This document shows, one piece after another, positions 17,331 through 26,972 of a stretch of 64,000 nt of DNA; positions within the stretch are counted from its first letter, which is position 1, and each line of letters begins with the position of its first letter. The notes under the pieces are model-generated. The model ran no database searches, was not told the origin of the DNA, and saw only the letters and a list, made by a program, of their open reading frames with translations. The position numbers and the translations under genes were made by a program. The stretch is from Nakamurella aerolata (GTDB lineage Bacteria > Actinomycetota > Actinomycetes > Mycobacteriales > Nakamurellaceae): positions 1 through 64,000 of the forward strand of contig NZ_JABEND010000011.1 of the NCBI RefSeq assembly GCF_013002705.1, given 5' to 3'.

Positions 17331-18086
17331 GTGACGTTCTGGCAGTGCCTCGCCGTGTTCGCCGCCGGCATCGCCGGCGGCGGCATCAACACCGTCGTCG
17401 GATCCGGCACGCTGATCACCTTCCCGGTACTGCTCACCGTCGGGCTGCCACCGGTGACGGCCAACGTCTCCAACACCGTCGGGCTGTTCCCCGGTTCGCT
17501 GACCGGCGCCTGGGGCTACCGCGCCGAACTCGCCGGCCTGCGCACCCTGGTGCTCCGGCTGGCCAGCGCCTCCATGCTCGGCGCCATCGGCGGCGCGATC
17601 CTGCTGCTCACCCTCCCAGCCGAGGCGTTCAACGCGATCGTCCCAGCGCTGATCATCCTGGCGCTGCTACTGGTGGTGTTCGGCCGCAAACTCAACGCCC
17701 TGCTGGTCGCCAAGACCCGGCACCGGCCCGGCGCCGAGGTCACCGTCGCGCTCTGGGTGCTCACCCTGTTCACCGGCGTCTACGGCGGCTACTTCGGCGC
17801 CGCCCAGGGCATCCTGCTGATGGGCTTCTTCGGGGTGCTCCTCGACCTGTCGCTGCAGCGCCAGAACGCCGTGAAGAACGTGCTGTCCGGGCTGGTCAAC
17901 CTGGTCGCCGCCGTGGTGTTCATGTTCACCGCGCACGTCGACTGGGCGGCCGCGGGGCTGATCGCCGCCGGATCGGTGATCGGCGGCCTGCTCGGCGCCA
18001 GAATCGGCCGCCGCCTGCCGCCCGCGGTGCTGCGCGGTGTCATCGTGGTGGTTGGCATCGTCGCCGTCATCAAACTGCTGAGCTGA
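17331..18086 (+). CDS. TauE/SafE family sulfite/organic anion permease
   Basis: Protein of 251 aa from a GTG start. Multi-pass membrane protein with about eight TM segments in two pseudo-repeats. Family hallmarks are GGGINTVVGSGTLITFP in TM1 and the second-repeat GVYGGYFGAAQGILLMGFF. Substrates of characterised members are sulfite, sulfoacetate or similar anions. It sits within the division cluster 28 bp after sepF, so it may be co-transcribed, but a division role is not implied. Confidence 0.93.
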   Translation: MTFWQCLAVFAAGIAGGGINTVVGSGTLITFPVLLTVGLPPVTANVSNTVGLFPGSLTGAWGYRAELAGLRTLVLRLASASMLGAIGGAILLLTLPAEAFNAIVPALIILALLLVVFGRKLNALLVAKTRHRPGAEVTVALWVLTLFTGVYGGYFGAAQGILLMGFFGVLLDLSLQRQNAVKNVLSGLVNLVAAVVFMFTAHVDWAAAGLIAAGSVIGGLLGARIGRRLPPAVLRGVIVVVGIVAVIKLLS

Positions 18087-18402
18087 CCGGCCAGCCACCC
18101 GACCTCCGCAGCGGACGGGAACCTGCGGCGTCCGTCAGACGTGCAGTACTCGACCGACCCGAAGACCCGATCCGAACCGACCCGAAACCAACCCGAACCC
18201 ACCGGACTCGACCACAACCCACGGCCCAGGCACCGCACCATCACAGCCACCCGAAATACCGTGGTGCCGGCCACCGTTCCAACAACAGCACCCTTCCAGC
18301 AACAGCGCCGTTTCACCAACAACACCGTTTCACCGACAACACCACCAGCAGAACCCCAGCCGGCCGCATCGGCACCGGCAGCGCCTGAACTCGGAGGACT
18401 GA
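18087..18402. other. G-poor, A/C-rich intergenic spacer
   Basis: From about 18145 to 18370 the + strand is strikingly poor in G and rich in A and C, with GACCCGAAACC- and CAACAACACC-type motifs. A P/T-rich reading frame crosses it but runs out of frame into yggT, so I do not call a gene. A long single-stranded, weakly structured leader for yggT is one possibility. Confidence 0.5.
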
Positions 18403-18702
18403 GTGAACATCTTCTGGCAGTTGCTCTACCTGGCGCTGTGGCTGCTGCGCTGGGTACTGCTCGCCCGGATCGTGTTCGACGTGGTGCGGATCTTCGCCAA
18501 GACCTGGCGGCCCTCCGGCGCCGCCGCCGTGCTGCTGGAGATGCTGTACGCGATCACCGATCCGCCGATCCGGCTGCTCCGCCGCATCATTCCGCCGATC
18601 CGCATCGGCGGGGTAGGGTTCGACCTCAGCGTGATGGTTTTGCTGATCGTGTTGCTGATCGCGATGCCGATCGTCGCCGGCGCTGCGGTGCGCAGCCTGT
18701 GA
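18403..18702 (+). CDS. yggT: YggT family membrane protein
   Basis: Protein of 99 aa; GTG start with GGAGGA 5 nt upstream. Two TM regions, at about 5-27 and 75-95, flank a conserved loop. The landmark ITDPPIRLLRRIIPPIRIGG is typical. YggT proteins lie between sepF and divIVA across Actinobacteria and in E. coli are linked to osmotic tolerance. An auxiliary role at the division site or cell pole is inferred from synteny. Confidence 0.94.
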   Translation: MNIFWQLLYLALWLLRWVLLARIVFDVVRIFAKTWRPSGAAAVLLEMLYAITDPPIRLLRRIIPPIRIGGVGFDLSVMVLLIVLLIAMPIVAGAAVRSL

Positions 18703-18909
18703 CGCCAGCGGGATCGACAGCGGGATCGAGGTGCCATGGTCAGGGTGGGTGACGACAATGGCGTACGTTGTGTCTCGCACTTCGGAGCGCGGCGGTCCGG
18801 CGTAGCGCACGTTCCCGCCCGTTGTGGACTGCACCCGATCGGTGAGACCGTCATCAAGACCGCGGCACCGAACCGACGGTAACCCGACACAGTTGACAGG
18901 AGCGCCATC

Positions 18910-19935
18910 ATGCGGCTGACGCCCGCTGACGTGCACAACGTTGCCTTCAAGAAGCCCTCCATCGGTAAGCGTGGGTACGACGAGGACGAGGTTGATGCCT
19001 TTCTCGATCTGGTCGAGGCCGAACTCAGCCGGCTGATCGAGGAGAACAACGAGCTGACCAACCGGCTCAAGGCCTACGAGAGCGGCGAGCTCACCCCGGC
19101 GGGCAAGGCCGGTGGCAACGAGTCCGCCGCCGGCGGTTCCGGCGTCAGCTTCGGCAAGGACGGCGACTCTGCCGACGCCGCGGACGGCAAGGCTGCCGAC
19201 AGTGCCGACGCCGCCAAGGCGCACGAGGCCGCCGAGCAGACCATCCGCAGGGACGAGGCCGCCGCTGTGGCTGCCGCCGACTCCGGCCAGTCCGCCGCGC
19301 AGCCGGTTGCCCAGCAGGCGCCCGCCAACCAGCAGGCCCAGGCCCAGCCCCAGCAGAGCCAGCCGGCCGCCGGCCAGGCTGCTGCTGGCCAGGCGGGGCA
19401 GCCCGCTGCCGGTGCCAGCCTGGCCGAGCACCACGTGCACGCGGCCCGGCTGCTCGGTCTGGCCGAAGAGACCGCGCAGCGCCTCACCAGCGAGGCGCAG
19501 GCCTCCGCCGACCAGACCCGCAACTCCGCGCAGGCCGAATCCGAGAAGCTGCTCACCGACTCGCGCAACCAGTCGGAGAAGATGCTGTCGGACGCCAAGA
19601 ACCAGGCGGAGCAGACCGTCACCGCCGCCCGGCAGCAGGCCGAGGCCATCACCCGCGACAGCCAGCTCAAGGCCGAGGCGATGGACCGGGAGGCGCAGCG
19701 CAAGTACGACGAGGTGATGACCCGCCTCACCGAGCAGCGCACCAGCCTTGAGAAGAAGATCGACGATCTCCGCACCTACGAGCGGGAGTACCGCAGTCGG
19801 CTCAAGGGCTGGATCACCGAGCAGCTGCAGCAGCTCGACGACGGCGGCTCCAACGCCGCTGCTGGTGCCAACGCGGCAGCCGGCTCCAACACCAACAGCA
19901 CCGCCGGCGCGGCGCAGGGCAACCAGCAGCGCTGA
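18910..19935 (+). CDS. wag31: DivIVA/Wag31 polar growth scaffold
   Basis: Protein of 341 aa; ATG with CAGGAG 9 nt upstream. The N-terminal lipid-binding domain ([39 protein letters not shown]) recognises curved membrane. A long Ala/Gln-rich linker (residues ~60-180) precedes a second coiled coil ([15 protein letters not shown] to [13 protein letters not shown]), with repeated SRNQSEKML-type heptads. The C-terminal tail is Asn/Ala-rich. It recruits cell-wall synthesis to the poles. The linker is longer than in mycobacterial Wag31. Confidence 0.95.
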   Translation: MRLTPADVHNVAFKKPSIGKRGYDEDEVDAFLDLVEAELSRLIEENNELTNRLKAYESGELTPAGKAGGNESAAGGSGVSFGKDGDSADAADGKAADSADAAKAHEAAEQTIRRDEAAAVAAADSGQSAAQPVAQQAPANQQAQAQPQQSQPAAGQAAAGQAGQPAAGASLAEHHVHAARLLGLAEETAQRLTSEAQASADQTRNSAQAESEKLLTDSRNQSEKMLSDAKNQAEQTVTAARQQAEAITRDSQLKAEAMDREAQRKYDEVMTRLTEQRTSLEKKIDDLRTYEREYRSRLKGWITEQLQQLDDGGSNAAAGANAAAGSNTNSTAGAAQGNQQR

Positions 19936-19950
19936 GCACGGCAGTCACCG

Positions 19951-19985
19951 AGTGCGGCGGGCGAATTCACTTCGCCCGCCGCACT
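19951..19985 (+). terminator. Strong hairpin after divIVA
   Basis: Perfect 15-bp stem AGTGCGGCGGGCGAA / TTCGCCCGCCGCACT with loop TTCAC, 15 nt past the divIVA stop. No U-tract follows (ACTATGTGTG). It is a likely U-poor actinobacterial terminator or 3'-end stabiliser separating divIVA from the ileS leader. Confidence 0.7.
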
Positions 19986-20019
19986 ACTATGTGTGAAGAC
20001 AACTACACCTGACCAACGG

Positions 20020-20300
20020 CGTTGACCCGGCCATCACCGGCGAGCCCTCGGAAGAACACCCCATGGGGCGCGCGCCACCAGGGGTCAGTAGAACCGAGCG
20101 GGTCCGGCCCGTCACAGCCGGCAATCAAGCGGCCCGAGTATCAGCAGTACTCCGACTCGGGCAAGCGGGGTGGTACCGCGGGAGCGTCAGCGTTCTCGTC
20201 CCTGCACGGCGGCACCGAGGGCAACCTCGGCCGCCGCAACGGTGAGGCACCAGCCTCCCGGCAGCGACGAGACAGGCGACAACAGCGGTACGACAAGGAG
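20020..20300 (+). promoter_or_regulatory. T-box riboswitch leader of ileS
   Basis: The T-box sequence GGGGTGGTACCGCGGG is present at about 20167-20182, followed by the CGTCCCT-type partner near 20197. Upstream, CCATCACCGGCGAGC (from 20031) then CTCGGAAGAAC matches the short Stem I of actinobacterial ileS T-boxes, with ATC at 20033-20035 as the isoleucine specifier. There is no terminator with a U-tract, and the ribosome site AAGGAG at ~20297 precedes the ATG. The switch therefore probably works on translation: uncharged tRNA-Ile would free the ribosome site. Confidence 0.88.
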
Positions 20301-20305
20301 TTCCG

Positions 20306-23300
20306 ATGGTCAGCCCCGACCACCCCGAGTCATCGGCAGCTACTCAGCGCACGGTTCCGGCTGCCCAGAACCCGTCAGGCCAGAGCGAGCCTGCAGCGGT
20401 CAGCGCCCATCCCGACTTCCCTGCGCTGGAACGGCAGGTGCTCGACTTCTGGGACGCCGATGGCACTTTCCAGGCCTCCATCGACCAGCGTCCGGCGGGG
20501 AAGAACGGGGACAACGAGTTCGTCTTCTACGACGGGCCGCCGTTCGCCAACGGGCTGCCACACTACGGCCACCTGCTCACCGGCTACGTCAAAGACGTTG
20601 TACCGCGCTACCAGACCATGCGCGGCAAGCGCGTCGAGCGCCGATTCGGTTGGGACACCCACGGTTTGCCCGCCGAGCTGGAGGCGATGGATCAGCTCGG
20701 CATCAAGACCAAGGACGAGATCCTGCAGCTGGGCATCGGCGCCTTCAACGACGCCTGCCGTGCCTCGGTGCTCAAGTACACCAAGGAGTGGCGCGACTAC
20801 GTGACCCGGCAGGCCCGCTGGGTCGACTTCGACCACGACTACAAGACGCTGAATCCGGAATACATGGAATCGGTGATCTGGGCGTTCAAGAAGCTCTACG
20901 ACTCCGGGCTGATCTACGAGGGCTTCCGGGTGCTGCCGTACTGCTGGAACGACCAGACGCCGCTGTCCAACCACGAGCTGCGGATGGACGACGACGTCTA
21001 CCAGATGCGTCAGGACCCGGCCGTCACCGTCGGATTCCGGCTGCACGGCAAGGCTTCCGACACCGCTAGCGGCGCCGGCACCGACGACCCGCTGGACGGT
21101 GCGCATGCGCTGATCTGGACCACAACGCCGTGGACGCTGACCGCGAACCTTGCGGTGATGGTGCATCCTGACGTCGACTATCTGGTGGTGGAGTCGTCGA
21201 AGCCGACCGGAACACCGGAACGCTATGTGATCGCCGAGGCCAGGGTCGGTGCCTACGCCCGCGAGCTGGGTGAGCTGGTCGAGACCGGGCCCGCCGAGAA
21301 CAGTGCCGCCGCCGACAGCGCTGACCCGAGTGCCGACGGTGCCGACACCACGGCAGGTACCGACAGCGCCGCGGGTGCCGAGGGAGCGCGGGTGTTGTTG
21401 CGGCTCAAGGGTTCTGAGCTGCTCGACCGGCAGTACACCCCGCCGATGTCGTACTACGCCGGCCACCCGCAGGCACACAGGGTGGTTGCGGCCGATTTCG
21501 TCACCACCACCGACGGCACCGGGCTAGTGCACTCGGCCGGCGCGTTCGGCGAAGAAGACAAGGTGGTGACCGACCGCGAGGGCATCGAACCGGTGATCCC
21601 GGTCGGCCCGGACGGCGCGTTCCGTTTCCCGGTGGTCGATTACGAAGGTTTGCTGGTCTTCGACGCCAACCTCGAGATCATCGACCACCTGAAGAACGCC
21701 ACCCGCGGGAGCGGCGACAGCGGCGCGGTGAACCCGGGAACGGTGTTGCTGCGCAGGGAAACCTACGATCACAGCTACCCGCACTGCTGGCGCTGCCGGC
21801 AGCCACTGATCTACATGGCGGTGTCCAGCTGGTTCGTCGAAGTCACCAAGTTCAAGCAGCGGATGGAGGAGCTGAACCAGCAGATCACCTGGGTGCCGGA
21901 GAACGTCAAGGACGGCCAGTTCGGCAGATGGCTGGAGAACGCGCGCGACTGGTCGATCACCCGGAACAGATTCTGGGGCAGCCCGGTGCCGGTGTGGAAG
22001 TCGGACGACCCGCAGTATCCGCGGATCGACGTGTACGGCTCGTTCGCCGAGCTGGAACGTGACTTCGGCACCCTGCCCAGGCGCGTCGACCCGGAGACCG
22101 GTGAGGAAAAGCCTGACCTGCACCGGCCTTTCATCGATCGGCTGACCCGGCCGAACCCGGACGACCCGACCGGCAACTCCACCATGCGCAGGGTCGAGGA
22201 CGTGCTGGACGTGTGGTTCGACTCCGGTTCGATGAGCTATGCGCAGGTGCACTACCCGTTCGAGCATGCCCAGTGGTTCGAGCATCACTTCCCGGCCGAC
22301 TTCATCGTCGAGTACATCGGGCAGACCCGCGGCTGGTTCTACACCCTGCACGTGCTGGCCACCGCACTGTTCGACCGGCCGGCGTTCAAATCCGTGCTGT
22401 GCCACGGGATCGTGCTGGGCAGCGACGGGCAGAAGATGTCGAAGTCGCTGCGCAACTACCCGGACGTCTACGAGGTGTTCGACCGCGACGGCGCCGACGC
22501 CATGCGCTGGTTCCTGATGAGCAGCCCGATCCTGCGGGGCGGCAACCTGGTGGTGACCGAGGAGGGCATCAGGGAGGCGGTGCGGCAGGCCCAGCTGCCG
22601 CTGTGGAACGCCTGGTACTTCTTGAACCTGTATTCGGGCACCTCGGGGCACCGCGGCGAGCGGCGCACCGACTCGGCACATGTGTTGGACCGCTACGTCC
22701 TTGCCAAGACGGCGGAGCTGCGCGACCAGCTGACCGAGCTGATGGACGGCTACGACATCGCTGGTGCCTGCGCCGCGGTGCGCTCGTACCTCGAGGTGCT
22801 GACCAACTGGTACATCCGGCGGTCGCGGGAGCGATTCTGGAACGACGACACCGACGCCATCGACACCCTGTACACGGTGCTCGAAGTGGTCAGCCGGTTG
22901 ACCGCACCGCTGCTCCCGATGGTCACCGAGAGCATCTGGCGGCCGCTCACCGGCGGCCGGAGCGTGCATCTCACCGACTGGCCGGCAGCCGACGAGTTGC
23001 CGCATGATGCGGAGCTGGTGGCGGCGATGGACCAGGTGCGGGCCGCGGCGTCGACGGCATTGGCGCTGCGCAAGGCGAACAAGCTGCGGGTCAGGCAACC
23101 ACTGGCCGCGCTTCGCGTCGCGCTGACCGATCCGGATGCGCTGCAACCGTTCTCGGCGTTGCTGGCCGACGAAGTCAACGTGCGTGAGGTGCGGCTGGAC
23201 GAGCTCCGCGACGACGACGCGCAGGTCACCCGCCGGTTGACCGTGAACGCGCGGGCCGCCGGTCCGCGCCTGGGCAAGCAGGTGCAGCAGGTGATCAAGG

Positions 23301-23887
23301 CCGCCAAGGCAGGTGACTGGACGGTGACAGCGCCGACAGACTCCGCGACCACAGTAAGCGCGACCACAGTAAGCGCGACCGGCGATGCGGTGGGCACCGA
23401 ACAGGTGACGGTCGGCGGCATCGATCTGCAGCCGGGGGAGTACACCCTCGAGCTGGTGGGCGCCCAGTCCGGTACTGATGGGTCAACCGGAGCCGCCGCC
23501 GCGGCGGTTGGGATGCTGCCCGGCGGCGGGTTCCTGGTGCTGGACACCGCACTCACCGACCAGCTGCGCGCCGACGGCGACGTCGCCGACCTGGTGCGGC
23601 TGGTGCAGCAGGCCCGCAAGGACGCCGGGCTCGAGGTGTCCGATCGCATCACGCTCACCCTTGATGTGCCGGATGCGTTGTGGCAGCAGGTGTCCGAGCG
23701 CAGCGAGCAGGTGGCGGCCGACACCTTGGCCACCGCCGTCGAGCGTGGTTCGCTCGCAGCCGGACAGGGTGTGCTGACCGGTACCGTCGCCGATGCCGGC
23801 GCAGTCAAGGTCGGTGTCGCCACAGCGATCCAGCCGGGGGCAGGTGCCACCGCGGCAGTGCAAGACCAGCCCAGCCACCAGGCTTGA
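20306..23887 (+). CDS. ileS: Isoleucyl-tRNA synthetase
   Basis: Protein of 1193 aa; ATG with AAGGAG 5 nt upstream. Class I synthetase charging tRNA-Ile. HIGH-type motif [13 protein letters not shown] near 85, editing (CP1) domain from ~200, KMSKS motif [11 protein letters not shown] near 712, anticodon-binding helices from ~790. Longer than usual (about 1040-1070 aa). Extra length comes from an Ala/Asp/Ser run in the editing domain ([17 protein letters not shown], ~331) and a C-terminal Thr/Ser/Ala insert near 1010-1035 with a duplicated [10 protein letters not shown] coded by a 15-bp direct repeat. Controlled by the T-box leader above. Confidence 0.97.
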   Translation: MVSPDHPESSAATQRTVPAAQNPSGQSEPAAVSAHPDFPALERQVLDFWDADGTFQASIDQRPAGKNGDNEFVFYDGPPFANGLPHYGHLLTGYVKDVVPRYQTMRGKRVERRFGWDTHGLPAELEAMDQLGIKTKDEILQLGIGAFNDACRASVLKYTKEWRDYVTRQARWVDFDHDYKTLNPEYMESVIWAFKKLYDSGLIYEGFRVLPYCWNDQTPLSNHELRMDDDVYQMRQDPAVTVGFRLHGKASDTASGAGTDDPLDGAHALIWTTTPWTLTANLAVMVHPDVDYLVVESSKPTGTPERYVIAEARVGAYARELGELVETGPAENSAAADSADPSADGADTTAGTDSAAGAEGARVLLRLKGSELLDRQYTPPMSYYAGHPQAHRVVAADFVTTTDGTGLVHSAGAFGEEDKVVTDREGIEPVIPVGPDGAFRFPVVDYEGLLVFDANLEIIDHLKNATRGSGDSGAVNPGTVLLRRETYDHSYPHCWRCRQPLIYMAVSSWFVEVTKFKQRMEELNQQITWVPENVKDGQFGRWLENARDWSITRNRFWGSPVPVWKSDDPQYPRIDVYGSFAELERDFGTLPRRVDPETGEEKPDLHRPFIDRLTRPNPDDPTGNSTMRRVEDVLDVWFDSGSMSYAQVHYPFEHAQWFEHHFPADFIVEYIGQTRGWFYTLHVLATALFDRPAFKSVLCHGIVLGSDGQKMSKSLRNYPDVYEVFDRDGADAMRWFLMSSPILRGGNLVVTEEGIREAVRQAQLPLWNAWYFLNLYSGTSGHRGERRTDSAHVLDRYVLAKTAELRDQLTELMDGYDIAGACAAVRSYLEVLTNWYIRRSRERFWNDDTDAIDTLYTVLEVVSRLTAPLLPMVTESIWRPLTGGRSVHLTDWPAADELPHDAELVAAMDQVRAAASTALALRKANKLRVRQPLAALRVALTDPDALQPFSALLADEVNVREVRLDELRDDDAQVTRRLTVNARAAGPRLGKQVQQVIKAAKAGDWTVTAPTDSATTVSATTVSATGDAVGTEQVTVGGIDLQPGEYTLELVGAQSGTDGSTGAAAAAVGMLPGGGFLVLDTALTDQLRADGDVADLVRLVQQARKDAGLEVSDRITLTLDVPDALWQQVSERSEQVAADTLATAVERGSLAAGQGVLTGTVADAGAVKVGVATAIQPGAGATAAVQDQPSHQA

Positions 23888-23950
23888 CCGGGTCCTGTCC
23901 TCGCGGGGCGGCGCTGTGGGGACCAGGGCGCCGGGTCCGCCGCTGGCGGC

Positions 23951-24997
23951 TCAGCCGCGCCGTAGCTCGGGCAGCACCTCGGACCCGAACTCCTTGATCA
24001 TGTCGGCGTAGTGCGGGCCCATGTTGGCAACGTAGATCTCGTCGAAGCCGGCGTCGACAAACGGTTGGTAGGCGCGCAGGTGAGTGGCGGGGTCGTTGCC
24101 GAAGCTGGTGGACTCGGCGATCATCTCCTTGGTCACCAGCTCTGACGCCTGCTCGAAGTGCTGGGGCGAGGGCAGCACCTGGCTCAACTCTCCGGGCACC
24201 CCGCTGTTCGGCCAGATCCGGTACGCGGCGGCGACGGCCTCGTCAACGCTGTCCGCCCAGCCAACCTTGAATCCGACCTGGGTGAGCGCATCGGTTCCCC
24301 TTGCCTGCTTGAACTCTCGCACAGATTCACCGTCAGGGGTCGTGGTGATGAAACCGTCGGCGGCACGGACGGCGACCTCGCGCGCCTTGGGTCCGAACGC
24401 ACTCATCAGAATCGGCGGCGGAGTATCCGGAAGGGTGTAGATGCGAGCGGTGTCCACCGTGTAGTGCTTGCCCTGGTGGCTGATCACCTCGCCGCTCCAC
24501 AGCTTGCGGATCACCTCGATCGCTTCCTCCAGCATCTCAAGGCGAACCGCGGTGTGCGGCCATACGGTGCCAAGGATGTGTTCGTTCAGAGCTTCGCCGG
24601 AGCCGACGCCGAAGCGGAAACGGTTCTCTCCCAACAACACTGCTGATGTGGCCGCCGCCTGCGCGATCACCGCGGGGTGGGTGCGGACGGTCGGGCAGGT
24701 GACAGCCGTCGTCACCGGAAGGTGGCACACCTGGCTGATCGCGCCGATTATCGACCACACGAGCGGGCTCTCGCCCTGCGCGTCGGTCCATGGGTGGAAG
24801 TGATCGGATATCCACAGCGCGTCGAAGCCGGCCTCCTCGGCCAGCCGCGCCTGTTCGATCAGCTGGGCCGGTGAGTACTCCTCGCAAGAGAGGAAGTATC
24901 CGAACCGGGTCTCCCCGGCTGCCCGTGCGGTTCTTTCCGGGTATCGCGGCTCGCCGCTGTCGCCTGCGGTTTCCGGTGCGGACTTCGACGTTGTCAT
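23951..24997 (-). CDS. LLM-class F420-dependent oxidoreductase
   Basis: About 348 aa from ATG 24997, chosen for GGAGG 6 nt upstream; an earlier in-frame start lacks one. Luciferase-like TIM barrel related to F420-dependent glucose-6-phosphate dehydrogenase and the TIGR03557 group. Landmarks: SDHFHPW, NRFRFGVGSGEALNEHILG, MLEEAIEVIRKLWSGE, ILMSAFGPKA. This implies the host makes coenzyme F420. Substrate is not predictable from motifs. It is convergent with ileS and transcribed toward it. Confidence 0.92.
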   Translation of the reverse strand: MTTSKSAPETAGDSGEPRYPERTARAAGETRFGYFLSCEEYSPAQLIEQARLAEEAGFDALWISDHFHPWTDAQGESPLVWSIIGAISQVCHLPVTTAVTCPTVRTHPAVIAQAAATSAVLLGENRFRFGVGSGEALNEHILGTVWPHTAVRLEMLEEAIEVIRKLWSGEVISHQGKHYTVDTARIYTLPDTPPPILMSAFGPKAREVAVRAADGFITTTPDGESVREFKQARGTDALTQVGFKVGWADSVDEAVAAAYRIWPNSGVPGELSQVLPSPQHFEQASELVTKEMIAESTSFGNDPATHLRAYQPFVDAGFDEIYVANMGPHYADMIKEFGSEVLPELRRG

Positions 24998-25190
24998 CGC
25001 TGGCCTCCGATCAAGGTGGGCTACAGATTGCGACCGGCGTGACAACCAGAGACGTGCCGATCACCGAACCGGTGCCCAGCTGGCGGGTGCGGTAAACCTC
25101 TACACGCACTGCGCCGGGTAACGATCATGCCTGGCCCGCTCTCGCGCAAAGCCGAAGGGATGGCTTACACACCGGGCAGCAGACAGGACC

Positions 25191-26084
25191 TCAGTGCGCA
25201 GGGGTACCGGTGAGCCGCGCAACGCTGCCGGTGAGAGTGGGCGTCAACGAGGCATTCAGCCGCAGCCCGGCGAACTCGTCACCGCGGGTGCCGCCGCGGT
25301 TCACGATCGCGACTTCAGTGCCGGCCCGGCCGGCCCGCCGGACGAACCGAAGACCCGACTGCACCGTCAGCGAAGACCCCAGCACCAGCACCCCGGCGGC
25401 GGCGTCGACCAGCCGATAACACCGGTCCACCACGGGTTTCGCCACGTTCTCGCCGAAGAACACCACGTCGGGTTTCAGCGGCCCGCTGCACACAAGGCAG
25501 TCGGCGAGCCGGAAGTCGGCGGTGTCGTCCAGCTCCACGTCGCCGTCAGGGCGCTGCGTCAGCCCAGCATGCCGCTCGGCGAAGCCGGGGTTCAACGCGG
25601 CCAGCCGGCGATGCAGATCGAGCCGGCGGGACAGTGCTCCGCAGGCCAGGCAGACCACTCTGTCGATCCGGCCGTGCAGGTCGATCACGGCGGCGGCGCC
25701 GGCTCGTTGGTGCAGCCCGTCGACATTCTGGGTGATCACCGCACCGGCGGCACCCAGCCGCTGCAGCGCGGCGACCGCGCCGTGGCCCGGGTTCGGGTCA
25801 GCCCGAGCCATCCGGCCCCAGCCGAGGTGACTACGTGCCCAATAACGTTGCCGCGCAACGGTTCCGGAACGGAACTCGGTAATCGTCATCGGCATCCGTG
25901 CCGGTGCGTGCGGCCCGCGATAGTCGGGAATGCCGGAGTCGGTGCTCATCCCGGCCCCGGTCAGCACCAGCGCAGGACCGTCCAGTCGCCGCAACCAACC
26001 GGCCAGCTGGTCCGCGGCGGCCTCGGCGTCGGTGGTGCGGTGAGACCCCGCAGCGGCGTCGAAGCCTGTGACGGGCGCTGCCAT
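25191..26084 (-). CDS. Sir2-family NAD-dependent protein deacylase
   Basis: About 297 aa from ATG 26084, 7 nt after the stop of the upstream regulator frame, so probably co-transcribed with it. NAD-binding motif GAGMSTDSGIPDYRG, catalytic-loop motif TQNVDGLHQRAG, and two zinc CxxC pairs (CLAC and CLVC) are all present. GSSLTVQSGLRF and IVNRGGT follow. It removes acyl groups from lysines, giving nicotinamide and O-acyl-ADP-ribose. The nearby AcuC/Pat operon (30.4-34.6 kb) encodes a zinc-type deacetylase and an acetyltransferase, so this region carries both deacetylation chemistries. Confidence 0.93.
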   Translation of the reverse strand: MAAPVTGFDAAAGSHRTTDAEAAADQLAGWLRRLDGPALVLTGAGMSTDSGIPDYRGPHAPARMPMTITEFRSGTVARQRYWARSHLGWGRMARADPNPGHGAVAALQRLGAAGAVITQNVDGLHQRAGAAAVIDLHGRIDRVVCLACGALSRRLDLHRRLAALNPGFAERHAGLTQRPDGDVELDDTADFRLADCLVCSGPLKPDVVFFGENVAKPVVDRCYRLVDAAAGVLVLGSSLTVQSGLRFVRRAGRAGTEVAIVNRGGTRGDEFAGLRLNASLTPTLTGSVARLTGTPAH

Positions 26085-26091
26085 CGGCCGC

Positions 26092-26762
26092 TCAGACCGG
26101 CCGGACGCTGATGCCGTGGGCGATGTCGTCGCTGAGCTCGGTGCTGTGCGCGCCGGAAATCGCCACCACCGCACCGTCCACCATGCCGAGTTCCACCGTG
26201 ACCCCGGGCCGGACGTCGCCGTCCTGGAGAATGGCCATCACGTCGGGTTGGTCCTGCACTGCCTCGATGATCCGGCGCACCTCGTACCGGCCGGGGGTGG
26301 TGGCGGCCTTGTCGGCGGTGATCAGATCGCGGTGCGTCTCGGTGACCGGTTCCGCGGTCGACGCCAACTCGGCCATCCCGGGAATCGGGTTGCCGTAGGG
26401 ATCCAGCTGCGGACCAGCCGGCGCTCAACGTCGTCGCTCATCACGTGCTCCCAGCGGCAGGCCTCGACGTGCACGTCGGCCCATTCGAGACCGATCACGT
26501 CCTGCAGCAGCCGCTCGGCGAGGCGATGCTTGCGCATCACGGTGGTGGCCCGCTCCCGCCCCAACTCGGTGAGCTCGAGGTGCCTGTCGTTCTCCAACAC
26601 CAGCAGCCCGTCCCGCTGCATCCGCGCGACCGTCTGCGACACTGTCGGCCCGCTCTGGCTGAGCCGCTCGGCGATTCGCGCCCGCAGCGCCGGAATGCCC
26701 TGCTCCTCGAGCTCGAAGACCGTCTTCAGGTACATCTCCGTGGTGTCGACCAGATCGTTCAC
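26092..26762 (-). pseudogene. DtxR/IdeR-type metalloregulator split by a frameshift
   Basis: From a GTG at 26762 the first ~117 codons encode the wHTH and dimerisation domains ([72 protein letters not shown]). IdeR/DtxR-type metal ligands are present, including Cys in EACRWEH. After VERRLV the homologous text continues only in another frame ([16 protein letters not shown] to GISVRPV*, 26092 to ~26410). The PYGNPIPG linker sits about five residues too close, so the lesion looks like a small deletion rather than one miscalled base. The original protein would be ~225 aa and repress iron or manganese genes. Functional status is uncertain. Confidence 0.8.
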
Positions 26763-26972
26763 CCGAGGTACCCCATTTCCGTTGACGTGCCTGTCGGTAG
26801 CCAGCAGCCCGCCGGTGCGGATCTTGCGGGTTGCTCCAGGACGCCGGAGGTTCGACTCCGGCATTGGTGCCGACGCGCCGGGTATCCGGCTGTCACTGCC
26901 GGCGCCCCCGCGCGTCTTTCGATAATGAGTCTACCGATCTGCGTCACCCGCGATCCAGCCGCCGAGGTCGAT

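Noticed and set aside
18141-18752. 203-aa P/T-rich + frame spanning the G-poor spacer
   Set aside because: It runs out of frame through yggT; composition, not coding, explains the open frame.
26843-26862. GCCGGAG-GTTCGA-CTCCGGC, resembling a tRNA T-arm
   Set aside because: The loop is 6 nt, not 7, and no acceptor, D or anticodon arms can be built around it.
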